A DNA stretch of 55,695 nt from an uncultured Lachnospiraceae bacterium (GCA_900549995.1 URQQ01000031.1:1-55695); one strand, 5' to 3'; counted from the stretch's first letter, positions 1 through 9,300 are shown. Made by a program: numbers and translations. The notes: generated by a model not told the origin, from the letters alone.

Positions 1-599
1 GAGAAAAACGTCTGCGGGCCCATGGCCCCAACAGGGAAAAGACCATCATATTTGCGGGCAAATTGTCTGAGAAAAAAGGGGTCATGAGTCTGCTGAGAAG
101 TTTAGCATATGTAAGAGTTCCCGCGGATTCTCTGAGAATTGTTCTGGCTGGAGGTGCCGGGAGCAGAAAAGAGTATGAAACGATCCGTGAGCTGGCTGGG
201 AAATGCCCCTGCGAGGTTGTAGAGACTGGAAGGCTTTCCCAGGAGAATCTGGCATCGGAATTCAGGAAAGCAGACGTATTCGTCCTTCCTTCTTTTTACG
301 AAGGCCTGCCTCTTGTGATACTGGAGGCTATGGCGTGCGGCCTGAAAGTCGTTGCTACCAGGCTGCCCGGGATTGGCGAGTGGCTGTCAGAATGTGTTCC
401 TGACAATGAGATCAGGTATGTGGAGCCCCCGGCATTTCGAAATGCAGACGAGCCGGAAGAGAGTGAACTCCCGGCGTTTGAACAAAGGCTTGGAAAGGCG
501 TTGCAAAGTGCGCTGGATGAGAAGGGCAGGAAGACGGATGTGACAGGACTTTCCTGGGAGGCTGTCTGCAGACGGGTGACTGGCAGTGGTTCTGAATAA
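1..599 (+). CDS. Glycosyltransferase family 4 (GT-B fold), C-terminal part only
   Basis: The reading frame is open from base 3 to the stop at 599, so the gene is cut by the window edge and only about 198 C-terminal residues are present. The fragment starts with a strand typical of the second Rossmann domain of GT-B enzymes (IIFAGKLSEKKGV, about residues 14-26). Near the end it has the GT4 acceptor loop FVLPSFYEGLPLVILEAMACG, in which the two Glu residues of the E-x7-E motif normally contact the nucleotide-sugar donor. The family transfers a sugar from an NDP-sugar to a lipid, glycan or protein at the cytoplasmic face of the membrane. Acceptor and sugar cannot be read from this fragment. The TTG and ATG codons near 63-84 are internal and are not starts. 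No clear terminator follows. Confidence 0.85.
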   Translation, partial: EKRLRAHGPNREKTIIFAGKLSEKKGVMSLLRSLAYVRVPADSLRIVLAGGAGSRKEYETIRELAGKCPCEVVETGRLSQENLASEFRKADVFVLPSFYEGLPLVILEAMACGLKVVATRLPGIGEWLSECVPDNEIRYVEPPAFRNADEPEESELPAFEQRLGKALQSALDEKGRKTDVTGLSWEAVCRRVTGSGSE

Positions 600-712
600 C
601 TTATAGATAAACTCGAAAAATACGTCTGATCATAGAAAATATCGATTAGAAAACCTTCCAAATCTGTGCTACGATTTGAACAGTGAAGTGATGATGGTAA
701 GGAGGAATTCAG

Positions 713-1357
713 GTGTTTATTGATCTGCATATGCACGAGAAGACATATTCAAAAGACAGCTTTTTATCGCTGGAGGAGATGGTTACCATAGCAAAAGGCA
801 GAGGGCTTCAGGCAATCTGCATTACAGACCATGACAGCATGGGGCTTATGGGATATGCCCATGAATATTCGGAAAGGACAGAGTTTCCGATTTTTACGGG
901 GGTAGAGTACTATTCACTGGAAGGTGACATCGTAGCTTTCGGAGTTCACGAGTTTCCAAAAACAAGAATACCGGCACAGGAATTTGTAAATCAGGTAAAA
1001 GCACAGGGAGGATTTACGATCAGTGCGCATCCGTTCCGGAATAATAACAGAGGGCTGGCAGAGCATCTGTGCGAGATTAAAGGGCTTGACGGGGTGGAGG
1101 TTTTAAACGGAAGCACTGCGCCGGAGGCAAACCAGCTGGCTTACGAGTATGCGGACCGGCTGAATCTGTTAAAGGTGGGGGCAAGCGACTGTCATATACC
1201 GGAGAAGGTGGGGATATGTGCAACCTGGTTCCCAGGAAACATACATACAATGGAAGAATTCTTAAGAGCGCTGAAAAGCGGTGCGTGCAGACCGGCATAT
1301 TATAAGCACGGAAGTTACCGCATTCAGGAGCCTGCAAGACATCTGGCGGCGGTTTGA
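713..1357 (+). CDS. PHP-domain metal-dependent phosphoesterase
   Basis: A 214-residue protein opening with the PHP signature DLHMHEKTYSKDS (H-x-H) and, near residue 42, ITDHDSMG, then SAHPFR (about residue 103) and a late ASDCH motif. These His/Asp residues build the metal site of the polymerase-and-histidinol-phosphatase fold. The length fits stand-alone PHP phosphoesterases rather than a DNA polymerase III subunit. The substrate is unknown; relatives cleave phosphate esters of nucleotides or small metabolites. The start is GTG at 713, chosen because AAGGAGG lies at an ideal distance upstream and the PHP motif begins four codons later. It has a long untranslated gap from the glycosyltransferase, so it is probably its own unit. 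It ends at a perfect bidirectional terminator shared with aroA. Confidence 0.85.
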   Translation: MFIDLHMHEKTYSKDSFLSLEEMVTIAKGRGLQAICITDHDSMGLMGYAHEYSERTEFPIFTGVEYYSLEGDIVAFGVHEFPKTRIPAQEFVNQVKAQGGFTISAHPFRNNNRGLAEHLCEIKGLDGVEVLNGSTAPEANQLAYEYADRLNLLKVGASDCHIPEKVGICATWFPGNIHTMEEFLRALKSGACRPAYYKHGSYRIQEPARHLAAV

Positions 1358-1373
1358 CCGTGATCTGTAAATG

Positions 1374-1423
1374 AAAATAAAGGTATGAAAGAAGCGAGGA
1401 GCCTGCTTTCATACCTTTATTTT
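1374..1423. terminator. Bidirectional intrinsic terminator between the PHP gene and aroA
   Basis: A perfect 18-bp inverted repeat, AAAATAAAGGTATGAAAG at 1374-1391 against 1406-1423, with a 14-base loop. Each arm ends in a T-rich run when read in its own direction, so it can stop both converging transcripts. It abuts the aroA stop codon. Confidence 0.9.
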
Positions 1424-2700
1424 TATTTCTGCAGACCAAAGAGTGTCTGATAAAATGCAGGGTAAGACACATCGACACACTGGCTTTCATTGATTGTCGT
1501 GATTCCCTCCGCTGCCAGCCCTGCGATGGAGAATGCCATAGCGATCCGATGGTCCATGTAACTGTTGATATGAGTGCCGTGAAGCGGCTGCCCGCCTTTG
1601 ATAATCATACCGTCCCCGGTTGGGGTAATGTCGGCACCCATCGCGGCGAGATTCTCGGTGATGGTGAGGATGCGGTCGGTTTCTTTGACTTTGAGCTCCG
1701 CGGCATCTTTGATGATTGTCGTTCCGTCTGCGAATGCCGCAAGAACGGCGAGGATTGGAATTTCATCGATCAGCGTTGGAATCAGATCCCCCTCAATGAC
1801 TGTCCCGATCAGTTTTCTGGAACGGATCAGAAGGTCGCATACTGGTTCGCCGCCAGCTTCCCGCCGGTTCAGGTAAGTGATATCGGCGCCCATGTTCTCA
1901 CAGACTTCCAGCAATCCGGCTCTTGTCGGATTGATTCCTACATTCTGCAGAAGGATTTCTGAATCTGGAACAAGCGTTCCTGCCGCGATAAAATAGGCGG
2001 CAGAAGAGATGTCTCCCGGGATATTGATTTTCTGCCCGTACAGCTGATGGCATGGCATGACAGAAGCCGTGGTTCCTTCTGTATGGATTTCGGCACCAAA
2101 GCCGTGAAGCATCAGTTCGGTATGGTTTCTGGAACGCACAGGTTCGGTCACAGAAGTTTTGGAGTCTGCATACAGCCCGGCCAGAAGGATGGCTGATTTT
2201 ACCTGCGCAGAGGCAACTTTGGAGGTGTAGCTGATTCCGTGGAGCGGCTGGCCTTTGATGCGCAGAGGGGCACAGCCGGTGCCTGCGGTGCTTTTGATCT
2301 GGGCGCCCATCAGTGTCAGAGGATCAATGATACGTTTCATTGGCCTTGTATTAAGCGACTCATCACCGGAGAGTACAGTGTCAAATTTCTGACCCGCCAG
2401 GATTCCGCTGATCAGCCGGGTAGTCGTTCCGCTGTTGCCGGTGTAAAGTCCGTCCGCCGGTTTTTTCAGTCCATGGAGACCGTTGCCGTGGATGATGATT
2501 TTATCCGGTGTATTATAGATTTCCACACCCATTTTCTGAAAACAGTCAATTGTTGCCAGGCAGTCAGCACCCTGCAGAAAATTCGTGATTTCTGTAATTC
2601 CGTCGGCAATGGAACCAAACATTACCGCCCGGTGGGAAATGGACTTATCTCCGGGGACATTGACAGTGCCCTGAAGTCTTCTGGTTGTCTCTATCTTCAT
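1423..2700 (-). CDS. aroA: 3-phosphoshikimate 1-carboxyvinyltransferase (EPSP synthase)
   Basis: A 425-residue enzyme, the normal length for the family. It joins phosphoenolpyruvate to shikimate-3-phosphate in the sixth shikimate-pathway step, in the cytoplasm. Visible signatures are VPGDKSISHRAVMFG near the N-terminus (substrate and PEP-binding Lys, Ser and Arg), YTGNSGTTTRLISG (about residue 87), the Arg-containing GDESLNTRPMKR and, near the C-terminus, DHRIAMAFSIAG. The DKSISHRA and NTRPM forms look closer to class II (glyphosate-tolerant type) enzymes, an inference from memory of the classes. It starts at ATG 2700 behind AAAGGAGGAAG. It lies 15 bases downstream of tyrA on the same strand, so the two form a tyrosine/aromatic operon. 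A bidirectional terminator closes the unit. Confidence 0.96.
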   Translation of the reverse strand: MKIETTRRLQGTVNVPGDKSISHRAVMFGSIADGITEITNFLQGADCLATIDCFQKMGVEIYNTPDKIIIHGNGLHGLKKPADGLYTGNSGTTTRLISGILAGQKFDTVLSGDESLNTRPMKRIIDPLTLMGAQIKSTAGTGCAPLRIKGQPLHGISYTSKVASAQVKSAILLAGLYADSKTSVTEPVRSRNHTELMLHGFGAEIHTEGTTASVMPCHQLYGQKINIPGDISSAAYFIAAGTLVPDSEILLQNVGINPTRAGLLEVCENMGADITYLNRREAGGEPVCDLLIRSRKLIGTVIEGDLIPTLIDEIPILAVLAAFADGTTIIKDAAELKVKETDRILTITENLAAMGADITPTGDGMIIKGGQPLHGTHINSYMDHRIAMAFSIAGLAAEGITTINESQCVDVSYPAFYQTLFGLQK

Positions 2701-2715
2701 ATGTAACTTCCTCCT

Positions 2716-3810
2716 TTAGCGTTCATAGACAATGTAGCGGTATTTCTGGAGCAGGTCAGCAGCTTTGTGAGAAGATGCCTCGTCATAGAATTCTATGCGG
2801 AGAACTCCTTCTTCAAATTCACGGTTATGTATAATGCCGATGTTTTTAAGACTGATATTATTGGATGCAAGGATCGTGGCGATTGTGGCAATCCCCCCGG
2901 CCTCATCGATGATATCGCAGTACACGGAGAAATTTTTCTTGATCGGCCCCAGGGAGGCATCGGGAATGGAATTACGGTAATCTCTCGATGTCTCAAAGAT
3001 ACGGTAAAGGACTTCCTCATCGGAAGAGGCAACGGCATCCCTTGCTTCTTTTAATGTCTCGATGTAGGCATCCAGAATATGAGAGATATTTTCCCTGTTC
3101 TTCAGACAGATATGCTGCCACATCGTCGGCGAGGAGGAGGCGATCCTTGTGATATCTTTAAAACCGCCCGCGGCCAGCTGTTTCATCATCTCATCTTTGG
3201 AATCCGTATTTTTTACAAAGTTTACGAGGCTTGATGCGATCAGATGAGGCAGATGGCTGATTGTGCCGGTAATATAATCATGCTGCTGGTAATCAAGAAT
3301 GACCGGCAGAGATTTAAATGAGGAAACCAGCCCCTGATACTTTTCAGTTTTCTCTTTCGAGACTTTACTGCATGGTGTGAGTACATAATATGCATTTTCC
3401 AAAATCAGCGGCTTTGAATTGATATAACCGGATTTTTCTGAACCGGCCATCGGATGTCCTCCGATGAAGTTTTCCTCCATGCCAAGTGCGGCAATCTCTT
3501 CATGGATGGAAGTTTTGACGCTGCCCACATCTGTGAGGATACAGTCTTTGTTGAGATGCGGCCGGATCTGTTTCAGATAGGCAGTGTTATATGCCACGGG
3601 GGCGCAAAGAAAGATATAGCTGCACCCGGAGAAATTACTGTCTATGCCTGAACATGCCACATCAATGACCGATTCTTGGGTGGCAAGCGCAAGCGTTTCT
3701 TTATTTTTGTCAAAAGCGATGATTTCTGTCTCGGGATGATACTGGCGGATTGCCTTTGCAATGGAGCCGCCGATCAGTCCAAGACCGATGAAACCGATTT
3801 TTTGTCTCAT
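2716..3810 (-). CDS. tyrA: Prephenate dehydrogenase with C-terminal ACT domain
   Basis: A 364-residue protein that oxidises and decarboxylates prephenate to 4-hydroxyphenylpyruvate, the committed step to tyrosine. The N-terminus is a Rossmann NAD site (IGFIGLGLIGGSIAKAI). GGHPMAGSEKSG, near residue 117, is the family signature with the catalytic His. The last 70 or so residues (from about 295, YCDIIDEAGGIATIATILAS) look like an ACT domain, which in relatives binds tyrosine for feedback inhibition. There is no fused chorismate mutase. It is the first gene of the tyrA-aroA operon, with a promoter at 3842-3870 on the minus strand. ATG 3810 has GAAAGGA at a suitable distance. Confidence 0.95.
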   Translation of the reverse strand: MRQKIGFIGLGLIGGSIAKAIRQYHPETEIIAFDKNKETLALATQESVIDVACSGIDSNFSGCSYIFLCAPVAYNTAYLKQIRPHLNKDCILTDVGSVKTSIHEEIAALGMEENFIGGHPMAGSEKSGYINSKPLILENAYYVLTPCSKVSKEKTEKYQGLVSSFKSLPVILDYQQHDYITGTISHLPHLIASSLVNFVKNTDSKDEMMKQLAAGGFKDITRIASSSPTMWQHICLKNRENISHILDAYIETLKEARDAVASSDEEVLYRIFETSRDYRNSIPDASLGPIKKNFSVYCDIIDEAGGIATIATILASNNISLKNIGIIHNREFEEGVLRIEFYDEASSHKAADLLQKYRYIVYER

Positions 3811-3841
3811 ACATTTCCAGTCCTTTCAAAGTTCTGCAAAT

Positions 3842-3870
3842 AGTTTACTTGTTTTTGGTTTGTTTGTCAA
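3842..3870 (-). promoter_or_regulatory. Probable sigma-A promoter of tyrA-aroA
   Basis: Read on the minus strand: TTGACA (3870-3865), a 17-base spacer, then TAAACT (3847-3842). Transcription would start about 25 bases before the tyrA ATG, giving a short leader with no attenuator or T-box. Confidence 0.7.
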
Positions 3871-4029
3871 TACTATGATGCTTTAAAGTGCAAAAGCACT
3901 ACTTCATCCTCATTGTGGGGCATGTCATAAAGTCCTGTCCCCACCTTCATGCAAGTATGAAATGGGGAAAGAGTTTTGACACTGTAATTAAACATGTAAT
4001 AAAAACCTTGGTGAATATATATAAAGGAG

Positions 4030-4058
4030 TTGTAAAAAGCTCTGTTTTTTAGTACAAT
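4030..4058 (+). promoter_or_regulatory. Probable promoter of the EF-G-like gene
   Basis: TTGTAA (4030-4035), a 17-base spacer and TACAAT (4053-4058). The leader would be about 35 bases, ending in ATAAGGAGGCAGCAAAT before the ATG. A second TTGACA lies at 3976-3981, but its -10 partner is poor. Confidence 0.65.
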
Positions 4059-4097
4059 ATCAACATAAGAAACTTACGAAATAAGGAGGCAGCAAAT

Positions 4098-6170
4098 ATG
4101 AAGGTTTACAGAACTGACGAGATAAGGAACGTCGTACTTTTAGGGCACGGCGGGTGCGGAAAAACCAGTTTGGCAGAGGCGATGGCTTATGTATCAGGAG
4201 CTATCAGCCGTATGGGAAAGATTTCAGATGGGAATACGATCAGTGATTTTGATAAAGAAGAACAGAAACGTAAATTCTCAATTGGTACAAGTCTGATCCC
4301 GATCGAGTGGGAGAAGGCAAAAATCAATATTTTAGATACACCGGGATATTTTGATTTTGTAGGTGAAGTTGAGGAAGCAGTCAGCGCAGCAGATGCGGCC
4401 ATTATCGTAGTATCAGGTAAGGCAGGCGTTGAGGTCGGAACAGAGAAGGCATGGGAACTGTGTGATAAATATAATCTGCCTCGTATGGTATATGTAACAG
4501 AGATGGATGTGGATGATGCAAGTTTCAGAGAAGTAGTGGAAGCGATGACAGAAAAATACGGCAAATGCATTGCGCCTCGTGCATTGCCGATCCGTGAGAA
4601 TGAAAAACTGGTCGGATATGTCAATGTCATCAAAAATGCAGGAAGAAGATTCTCCGGAATCGGTCAGAGAGAAGAGTGTGAGATACCGGATTATTGTATG
4701 CCAAACCTTGAGATCTGCAGAAATACTCTGCTTGAAGCAGTTGCAGAGACAAGTGATGAATTTATGGAGAGATATTTTGCGGGAGAAGAGTTCTCAGTAG
4801 AAGAGATCAGGGCTGCCCTCCGCAATAATGTAATGGATGGAAGTATTGTACCGATCGGAATGGGATCCAATATTCAGGCGCAGGGCGTTGCGAACCTGTT
4901 ATCCGATATTGTCCGTTTCTTCCCAAGTCCGGACAGACGTGAATGTGCAGGAATCAACCGCACGACAAATGAGATTTTTGAAGCAAATTATGATTTCTCA
5001 AAGGCGAAGACCGCATATGTTTTCAAGACGATGGTGGATCCGTTCATCGGCAAGTATTCTTTTGTAAAAGTATGCTCCGGTGTATTAAAGGGAGAGGATA
5101 CTCTTTACAATGCGGGAACAGATACTGAAGAGAAACCGGGGAAATTATATACGATGTCAGGCAATAAGCCGATTGAGATACCGGAGCTTCATGCAGGTGA
5201 CATCGGTGCCATTGCGAAACTTACGAACACAAAGACGGGCGACACTCTTTCTACAAAGAATACACAGGTTCTGTATGGAAAGACAGAATATTCAGTTCCG
5301 TATACATATATGAAATACGATGTCAAGACGAAGGGCGATGAAGATAAGGTTTCCCAGGCTCTTGCGAAGATGATGGCAGAAGATATTACATTGAAGACAG
5401 TCAATGACAGTGAGAACCGTCAGACACTGTTATATGGTATGGGTGATCAGCATCTTGAAGTTGCGGTCAGCAAACTTGCATCGAGATATAAAGTAGATGT
5501 ATATCTGGATACGCCAAAGGTTGCATTCCGTGAGACAATCAAGAAATCTTCAGATGTTGACAGCAAATACAAGAAACAGTCCGGCGGACACGGGCAGTAT
5601 GGACATGTAAAAATGCGTTTTGAGCCATCCGGTGATCTTGAGACACCATATGTATTTGAAGAAGTGGTAGTCGGAGGCGCTGTTCCGAAGAACTATTTCC
5701 CTGCGGTTGACAAGGGACTTCAGGATTCTGTTGTAAAAGGACCTTTGGCTGGTTATCCTGTAGTTGGTGTAAAAGCAGTGCTCTACGATGGTTCTTATCA
5801 TCCGGTGGATTCCTCAGAGATGGCATTTAAGACAGCGACGGTGCAGGCATTTAAAAAGGGATTCATGGAAGCATCCCCGGTACTTCTCGAACCAATTGCC
5901 AATATGAAGGTGACAGTTCCGGATGAATATACAGGCGATGTGATGGGAGATCTGAATAAGAGGAGAGGCCGTGTGCTTGGAATGACACCGGTTGCCGGAG
6001 GAAAACAGATTATTGAAGCCGATATCCCTATGACAGGTGTCTTTGGATATTGTACGACACTCCGCTCCATGACGGGCGGCCGCGGCACATATGAATATAA
6101 ATTTGTGCGTTATGAGCAGGCACCTTCTGATGTACAGGAGAAAGAGGTCGCAAAAAGAGCAGAAGAATAA
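4098..6170 (+). CDS. EF-G-like translational GTPase (fusA paralogue)
   Basis: A 690-residue protein with the five-domain layout of elongation factor G. The P-loop is GHGGCGKTS (about residues 17-25), the G3 motif is DTPGYFDFVGEVEEAV, domain II lies around residues 290-380, and domain IV opens with SGGHGQYGHVKM (about residue 494). The G4 position, normally NKxD, reads VTEMDVDD (about residues 134-141), so the guanine-specifying Asn and Lys are replaced while the Asp is kept. This variant type is known in EF-G paralogues of Firmicutes. It is therefore unlikely to be the housekeeping fusA, which normally sits with rpsL-rpsG-tuf. It stands alone with its own promoter and a strong terminator. A role in ribosome recycling, stress or tolerance is possible but not shown by the sequence. 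Confidence 0.9.
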   Translation: MKVYRTDEIRNVVLLGHGGCGKTSLAEAMAYVSGAISRMGKISDGNTISDFDKEEQKRKFSIGTSLIPIEWEKAKINILDTPGYFDFVGEVEEAVSAADAAIIVVSGKAGVEVGTEKAWELCDKYNLPRMVYVTEMDVDDASFREVVEAMTEKYGKCIAPRALPIRENEKLVGYVNVIKNAGRRFSGIGQREECEIPDYCMPNLEICRNTLLEAVAETSDEFMERYFAGEEFSVEEIRAALRNNVMDGSIVPIGMGSNIQAQGVANLLSDIVRFFPSPDRRECAGINRTTNEIFEANYDFSKAKTAYVFKTMVDPFIGKYSFVKVCSGVLKGEDTLYNAGTDTEEKPGKLYTMSGNKPIEIPELHAGDIGAIAKLTNTKTGDTLSTKNTQVLYGKTEYSVPYTYMKYDVKTKGDEDKVSQALAKMMAEDITLKTVNDSENRQTLLYGMGDQHLEVAVSKLASRYKVDVYLDTPKVAFRETIKKSSDVDSKYKKQSGGHGQYGHVKMRFEPSGDLETPYVFEEVVVGGAVPKNYFPAVDKGLQDSVVKGPLAGYPVVGVKAVLYDGSYHPVDSSEMAFKTATVQAFKKGFMEASPVLLEPIANMKVTVPDEYTGDVMGDLNKRRGRVLGMTPVAGGKQIIEADIPMTGVFGYCTTLRSMTGGRGTYEYKFVRYEQAPSDVQEKEVAKRAEE

Positions 6171-6194
6171 AAGAGAGTTGTGACTGAAAATGCG

Positions 6195-6235
6195 GAGGAC
6201 TTTGCAGAATTATCTTGCAAAGTCCTCTGTTTTTC
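6195..6235 (+). terminator. Intrinsic terminator of the EF-G-like gene
   Basis: A 12-bp stem, GAGGACTTTGCA (6195-6206) with 6216-6227, a 9-base loop and the tail TGTTTTTC. Confidence 0.9.
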
Positions 6236-6307
6236 TGCTTTGAACTACAAAGAATGACGATGTTTCAGGAAGTCGCTGAAACGTGCGAAACATTTCCGAA
6301 TTTGATA

Positions 6308-6336
6308 TTGTACTTTGGATTTAAAGGTGCTATAAT
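6308..6336 (+). promoter_or_regulatory. Promoter of trkA-trkH
   Basis: TTGTAC (6308-6313), a 17-base spacer and a consensus TATAAT (6331-6336). The leader before trkA is about 65 bases. Confidence 0.75.
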
Positions 6337-6409
6337 TGCCATGCTGTTAAGAGAATATAAATAAATCATAAAAAAATATTATTAATGTGTAAAGTCGAGG
6401 GTAACACAA

Positions 6410-7768
6410 ATGAAGATCGTCATTATAGGTGATGGGAAAGTGGGATATAAGCTGGCAAAGCAACTTTCCGAGGAAAACTATGATATTGTATTGATTGACA
6501 ATAATGAAGGGAAACTGAAAGAGGCAATTAACAGGCTTGATATCTTTTGCATCACCGGCGACGGCGCAAGTGTAGAGATACAAAAAGAGGCAGATGTACC
6601 GCATGCAGATCTGGTTATCGCATGTGCGTCGACAGATGAATTTAATATGTTAACTTGTCTTCTTGCCAGACGTCTGGGGGCAAAACATACCATTGCGCGT
6701 GTCAGAAATCCAATTTATTATCAGCAGATTGGTATATTGAAAGAAGATCTGCACCTTAGCATGGCTGTAAATCCTGAACTGACAGTAGCTGGAGAAATTG
6801 CCAGAGTGCTTCTGTTTCCGGCCGCAAGTAAAGTTGAGACCTTTGTAAAGGGGCGGATGGAACTGGTAGAATTTCCGATTCCAAATCCAAGCAGGCTTAC
6901 AGGGATGACACTGGCAGAGATGTACCAGAAGTTCCAGATTAAACTGCTTGTCTGTGCGGTCAAGCGGGGAAAAGAAGTCTACATTCCAGACGGAAGTTTT
7001 GAACTGAAAGCGGGGGACCGTCTTCATATTGCGGCCACTCACCGTGAGATGGAACTGTTTTTTAAATCACTGGGAGACCGGAATAATAAGGTGCGCAAGG
7101 TTATGATCTGCGGAGGAGGACGTGTCGGGTATTATCTTGCAAGACAGCTTGTCTCTCTTGGAATGCAGGTGAAAGTGATTGAGATCAATCCGAAGAAGGC
7201 GGAAGAATTAAGTGAGCTGCTTCCAAAGGCGAATATCATCAATGGTGATGCTGCGGACCATGATCTTCTTGTGGAAGAAGGAATTGAAAATGCAGATGCA
7301 TTTGTTGCGCTGACGGGAATGGATGAAGAGAATATTATCATGGCTCTTTTCGCAAAGACACAGCATGTCCCGAAGATTATCGCCAAAGTAAACGAAGATA
7401 CAAGAGCGCAGATGGTTGAGGGGCTTGGAATTGACAGTATTGTTTCCGCCAAAAGTGCGACGGCTGATGCCATCATGAGCTATGTACGGGCGAGGCAGAA
7501 CTCTTACCGGAGTGCAAATGTGGAGACGATGTACTATCTCGTGGAAGGAAAAGTCGAGGCATTGGAGTTTATTATCAAAAAGGATGCCAGATATGTCGGG
7601 GTGCCGCTGAAAGATCTTCCGACAAAGCCGAACAACCTGATTGCGTGCATCGGAAGGCGCGGGAAAATTATCATTCCGGATGGTGAGGAATGTCTGCAGA
7701 TTGGAGACAGTGTAGTTGTTATCACAAAAGAACGGAAAATACAAGACATAGAAGACATATTAGAATAA
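6410..7768 (+). CDS. trkA: Trk potassium uptake regulatory subunit TrkA
   Basis: A 452-residue cytoplasmic protein made of two tandem RCK units. Each has an N-terminal NAD-binding Rossmann half (MKIVIIGDGKVGYKLAKQL at residue 1; VMICGGGRVGYYLARQL near 231) and a C-terminal TrkA-C half. The first TrkA-C ends about residue 220 and the second about 450 (RYVGVPLKDLP). The full-length double form is the E. coli-type TrkA rather than the single-unit KtrA. It gates the TrkH channel 12 bases downstream in response to bound nucleotide. The ATG at 6410 follows a weak GAGGG sequence and starts directly at the Rossmann strand. Confidence 0.94.
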   Translation: MKIVIIGDGKVGYKLAKQLSEENYDIVLIDNNEGKLKEAINRLDIFCITGDGASVEIQKEADVPHADLVIACASTDEFNMLTCLLARRLGAKHTIARVRNPIYYQQIGILKEDLHLSMAVNPELTVAGEIARVLLFPAASKVETFVKGRMELVEFPIPNPSRLTGMTLAEMYQKFQIKLLVCAVKRGKEVYIPDGSFELKAGDRLHIAATHREMELFFKSLGDRNNKVRKVMICGGGRVGYYLARQLVSLGMQVKVIEINPKKAEELSELLPKANIINGDAADHDLLVEEGIENADAFVALTGMDEENIIMALFAKTQHVPKIIAKVNEDTRAQMVEGLGIDSIVSAKSATADAIMSYVRARQNSYRSANVETMYYLVEGKVEALEFIIKKDARYVGVPLKDLPTKPNNLIACIGRRGKIIIPDGEECLQIGDSVVVITKERKIQDIEDILE

Positions 7769-7780
7769 TGGTGAAGAACG

Positions 7781-9226
7781 ATGAATTATAGAATGACGGG
7801 TTATATTTTAGGGAAAATGCTTGGAGTTGAGGCAGCTGTTCTTCTGATACCGGCGCTCGTATCGGTGATTTATGGAGAGGATGATCACTGGTCTTTCTTA
7901 ATTACCAGCGCAGTTTTGCTTGTACTCTTTCTTATCTTCGGAAGAAAAAAGCCGGAGCATTCTACGATCTATGGGAAAGACGGACTTGTGATTGTAGCTT
8001 CAGCATGGATATTGTGGTCGCTTTTTGGCGCACTTCCGTATTATATTTCGGGAGAAATTCCACATTATCTGGACGCATTTTTTGAGACAGTTTCAGGATT
8101 TACGACAACGGGGTCAACCATTCTTGTTGATATAGAAGGAATTTCGAAAGGAGTGGCTTTCTGGAGGAGTCTGACACACTGGATTGGCGGAATGGGTGTG
8201 CTTGTATTCGTTATGGTGATTACTTCTCTGGATGAGAAGAATTCCATGCATCTGATGCGGGCTGAAGTTCCGGGGCCGGAGGCAGATAAGCTTGTACCGA
8301 AGGCCAGGTCTACGGCACAGATTTTATACGGGATGTATTTTATTCTGACTGTGGCAGAGGTGATCTTCCTTCTGTTTGGGAAAATGAGTCTTTATGACAG
8401 TATTCTTCATGCGTTCAGTACTGCCGGAACCGGAGGGTTTTCCAACCGGGGAATGAGTATCGGATATTATGACAGTGCTTATATTGACGGCGTCATTACT
8501 GTCTTTATGATTCTGTTTGGTATTAACTTTAACATGTACTTCCTTCTGCTGTTGAAAGACGTCAAGGCAGTGTTTAAAAATGAAGAAGTACGTGCATACC
8601 TGGGAATTATCGCTGCGGCGGTTGCAGTGATCAGTATCAATATTGTCAGTGTGTATGGGTCAGCGCTGAAAGCGTTCCGCTATGCATCATTTCAGGTGGC
8701 ATCGATTATTACAACGACCGGATTTGCAACGGCGGATTATAATCTCTGGCCGGAATTTTCAAAGGCTGTACTCCTTTCGCTTATGGTGGTGGGCGCCTGC
8801 GCTGGGTCTACCGGAGGCGGTATGAAGATTTCCAGAATTTTAATTATGGCGAAGAGTATTAAGAAGGAACTTCACAGAATGCTGCATCCCAAATCCGTGA
8901 GCCTTGTGAAAATCAATGGGAAAAAAATCGGACAGGAAACACTTCAGGGTGTAAATATATATTTTATGGCATATGTATTGATCCTGATTGGTTCGGTTCT
9001 CATTGTATCATTGAATAATTTTGATTTTGCGACGACATTCAGTGCGGTGCTCACGACTCTGAACAATGTCGGTCCCGGGATTGCGGGGGTCGGTCCGGTT
9101 GAGAATTTTGCCGCTTTCTCAGATCTGTCGAAGGTTGTATTTTGTTTTGACATGCTGGTAGGACGTCTTGAGATTTTCCCGTTTCTCATCTTGTTCTCGC
9201 CGGATCTCTGGAGAAGAAATTTTTAA
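7781..9226 (+). CDS. trkH: Trk potassium uptake channel subunit TrkH
   Basis: A 481-residue polytopic membrane protein of the TrkH/KtrB superfamily. The four re-entrant pore loops with their selectivity-filter glycines are visible: VSGFTTTGST, STAGTGGFSNRG, TTTGFATADY and LNNVGPGI. The ending LVGRLEIFPF and a basic tail are usual for the family, so the protein is complete. It conducts K+ inward, gated by TrkA. It is cotranscribed with trkA (12-base gap, ribosome site GGTGAAG). A long imperfect hairpin follows the stop. Confidence 0.95.
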   Translation: MNYRMTGYILGKMLGVEAAVLLIPALVSVIYGEDDHWSFLITSAVLLVLFLIFGRKKPEHSTIYGKDGLVIVASAWILWSLFGALPYYISGEIPHYLDAFFETVSGFTTTGSTILVDIEGISKGVAFWRSLTHWIGGMGVLVFVMVITSLDEKNSMHLMRAEVPGPEADKLVPKARSTAQILYGMYFILTVAEVIFLLFGKMSLYDSILHAFSTAGTGGFSNRGMSIGYYDSAYIDGVITVFMILFGINFNMYFLLLLKDVKAVFKNEEVRAYLGIIAAAVAVISINIVSVYGSALKAFRYASFQVASIITTTGFATADYNLWPEFSKAVLLSLMVVGACAGSTGGGMKISRILIMAKSIKKELHRMLHPKSVSLVKINGKKIGQETLQGVNIYFMAYVLILIGSVLIVSLNNFDFATTFSAVLTTLNNVGPGIAGVGPVENFAAFSDLSKVVFCFDMLVGRLEIFPFLILFSPDLWRRNF

Positions 9227-9236
9227 TTTAGCCAGA

Positions 9237-9300
9237 TTTTTAGGGCAGGTTGTTCACAGTATGATGGTATGTGGACAAACCTGCCTAAATTTATGTTTTT
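9237..9300 (+). terminator. Terminator-like hairpin after trkH
   Basis: A long imperfect stem pairs TTTAGGGCAGGTTGTTCACAG with ATGTGGACAAACCTGCCTAAA, followed by TTTATGTTTTTA. The T-run is slightly interrupted, so the strength is uncertain. Confidence 0.75.
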
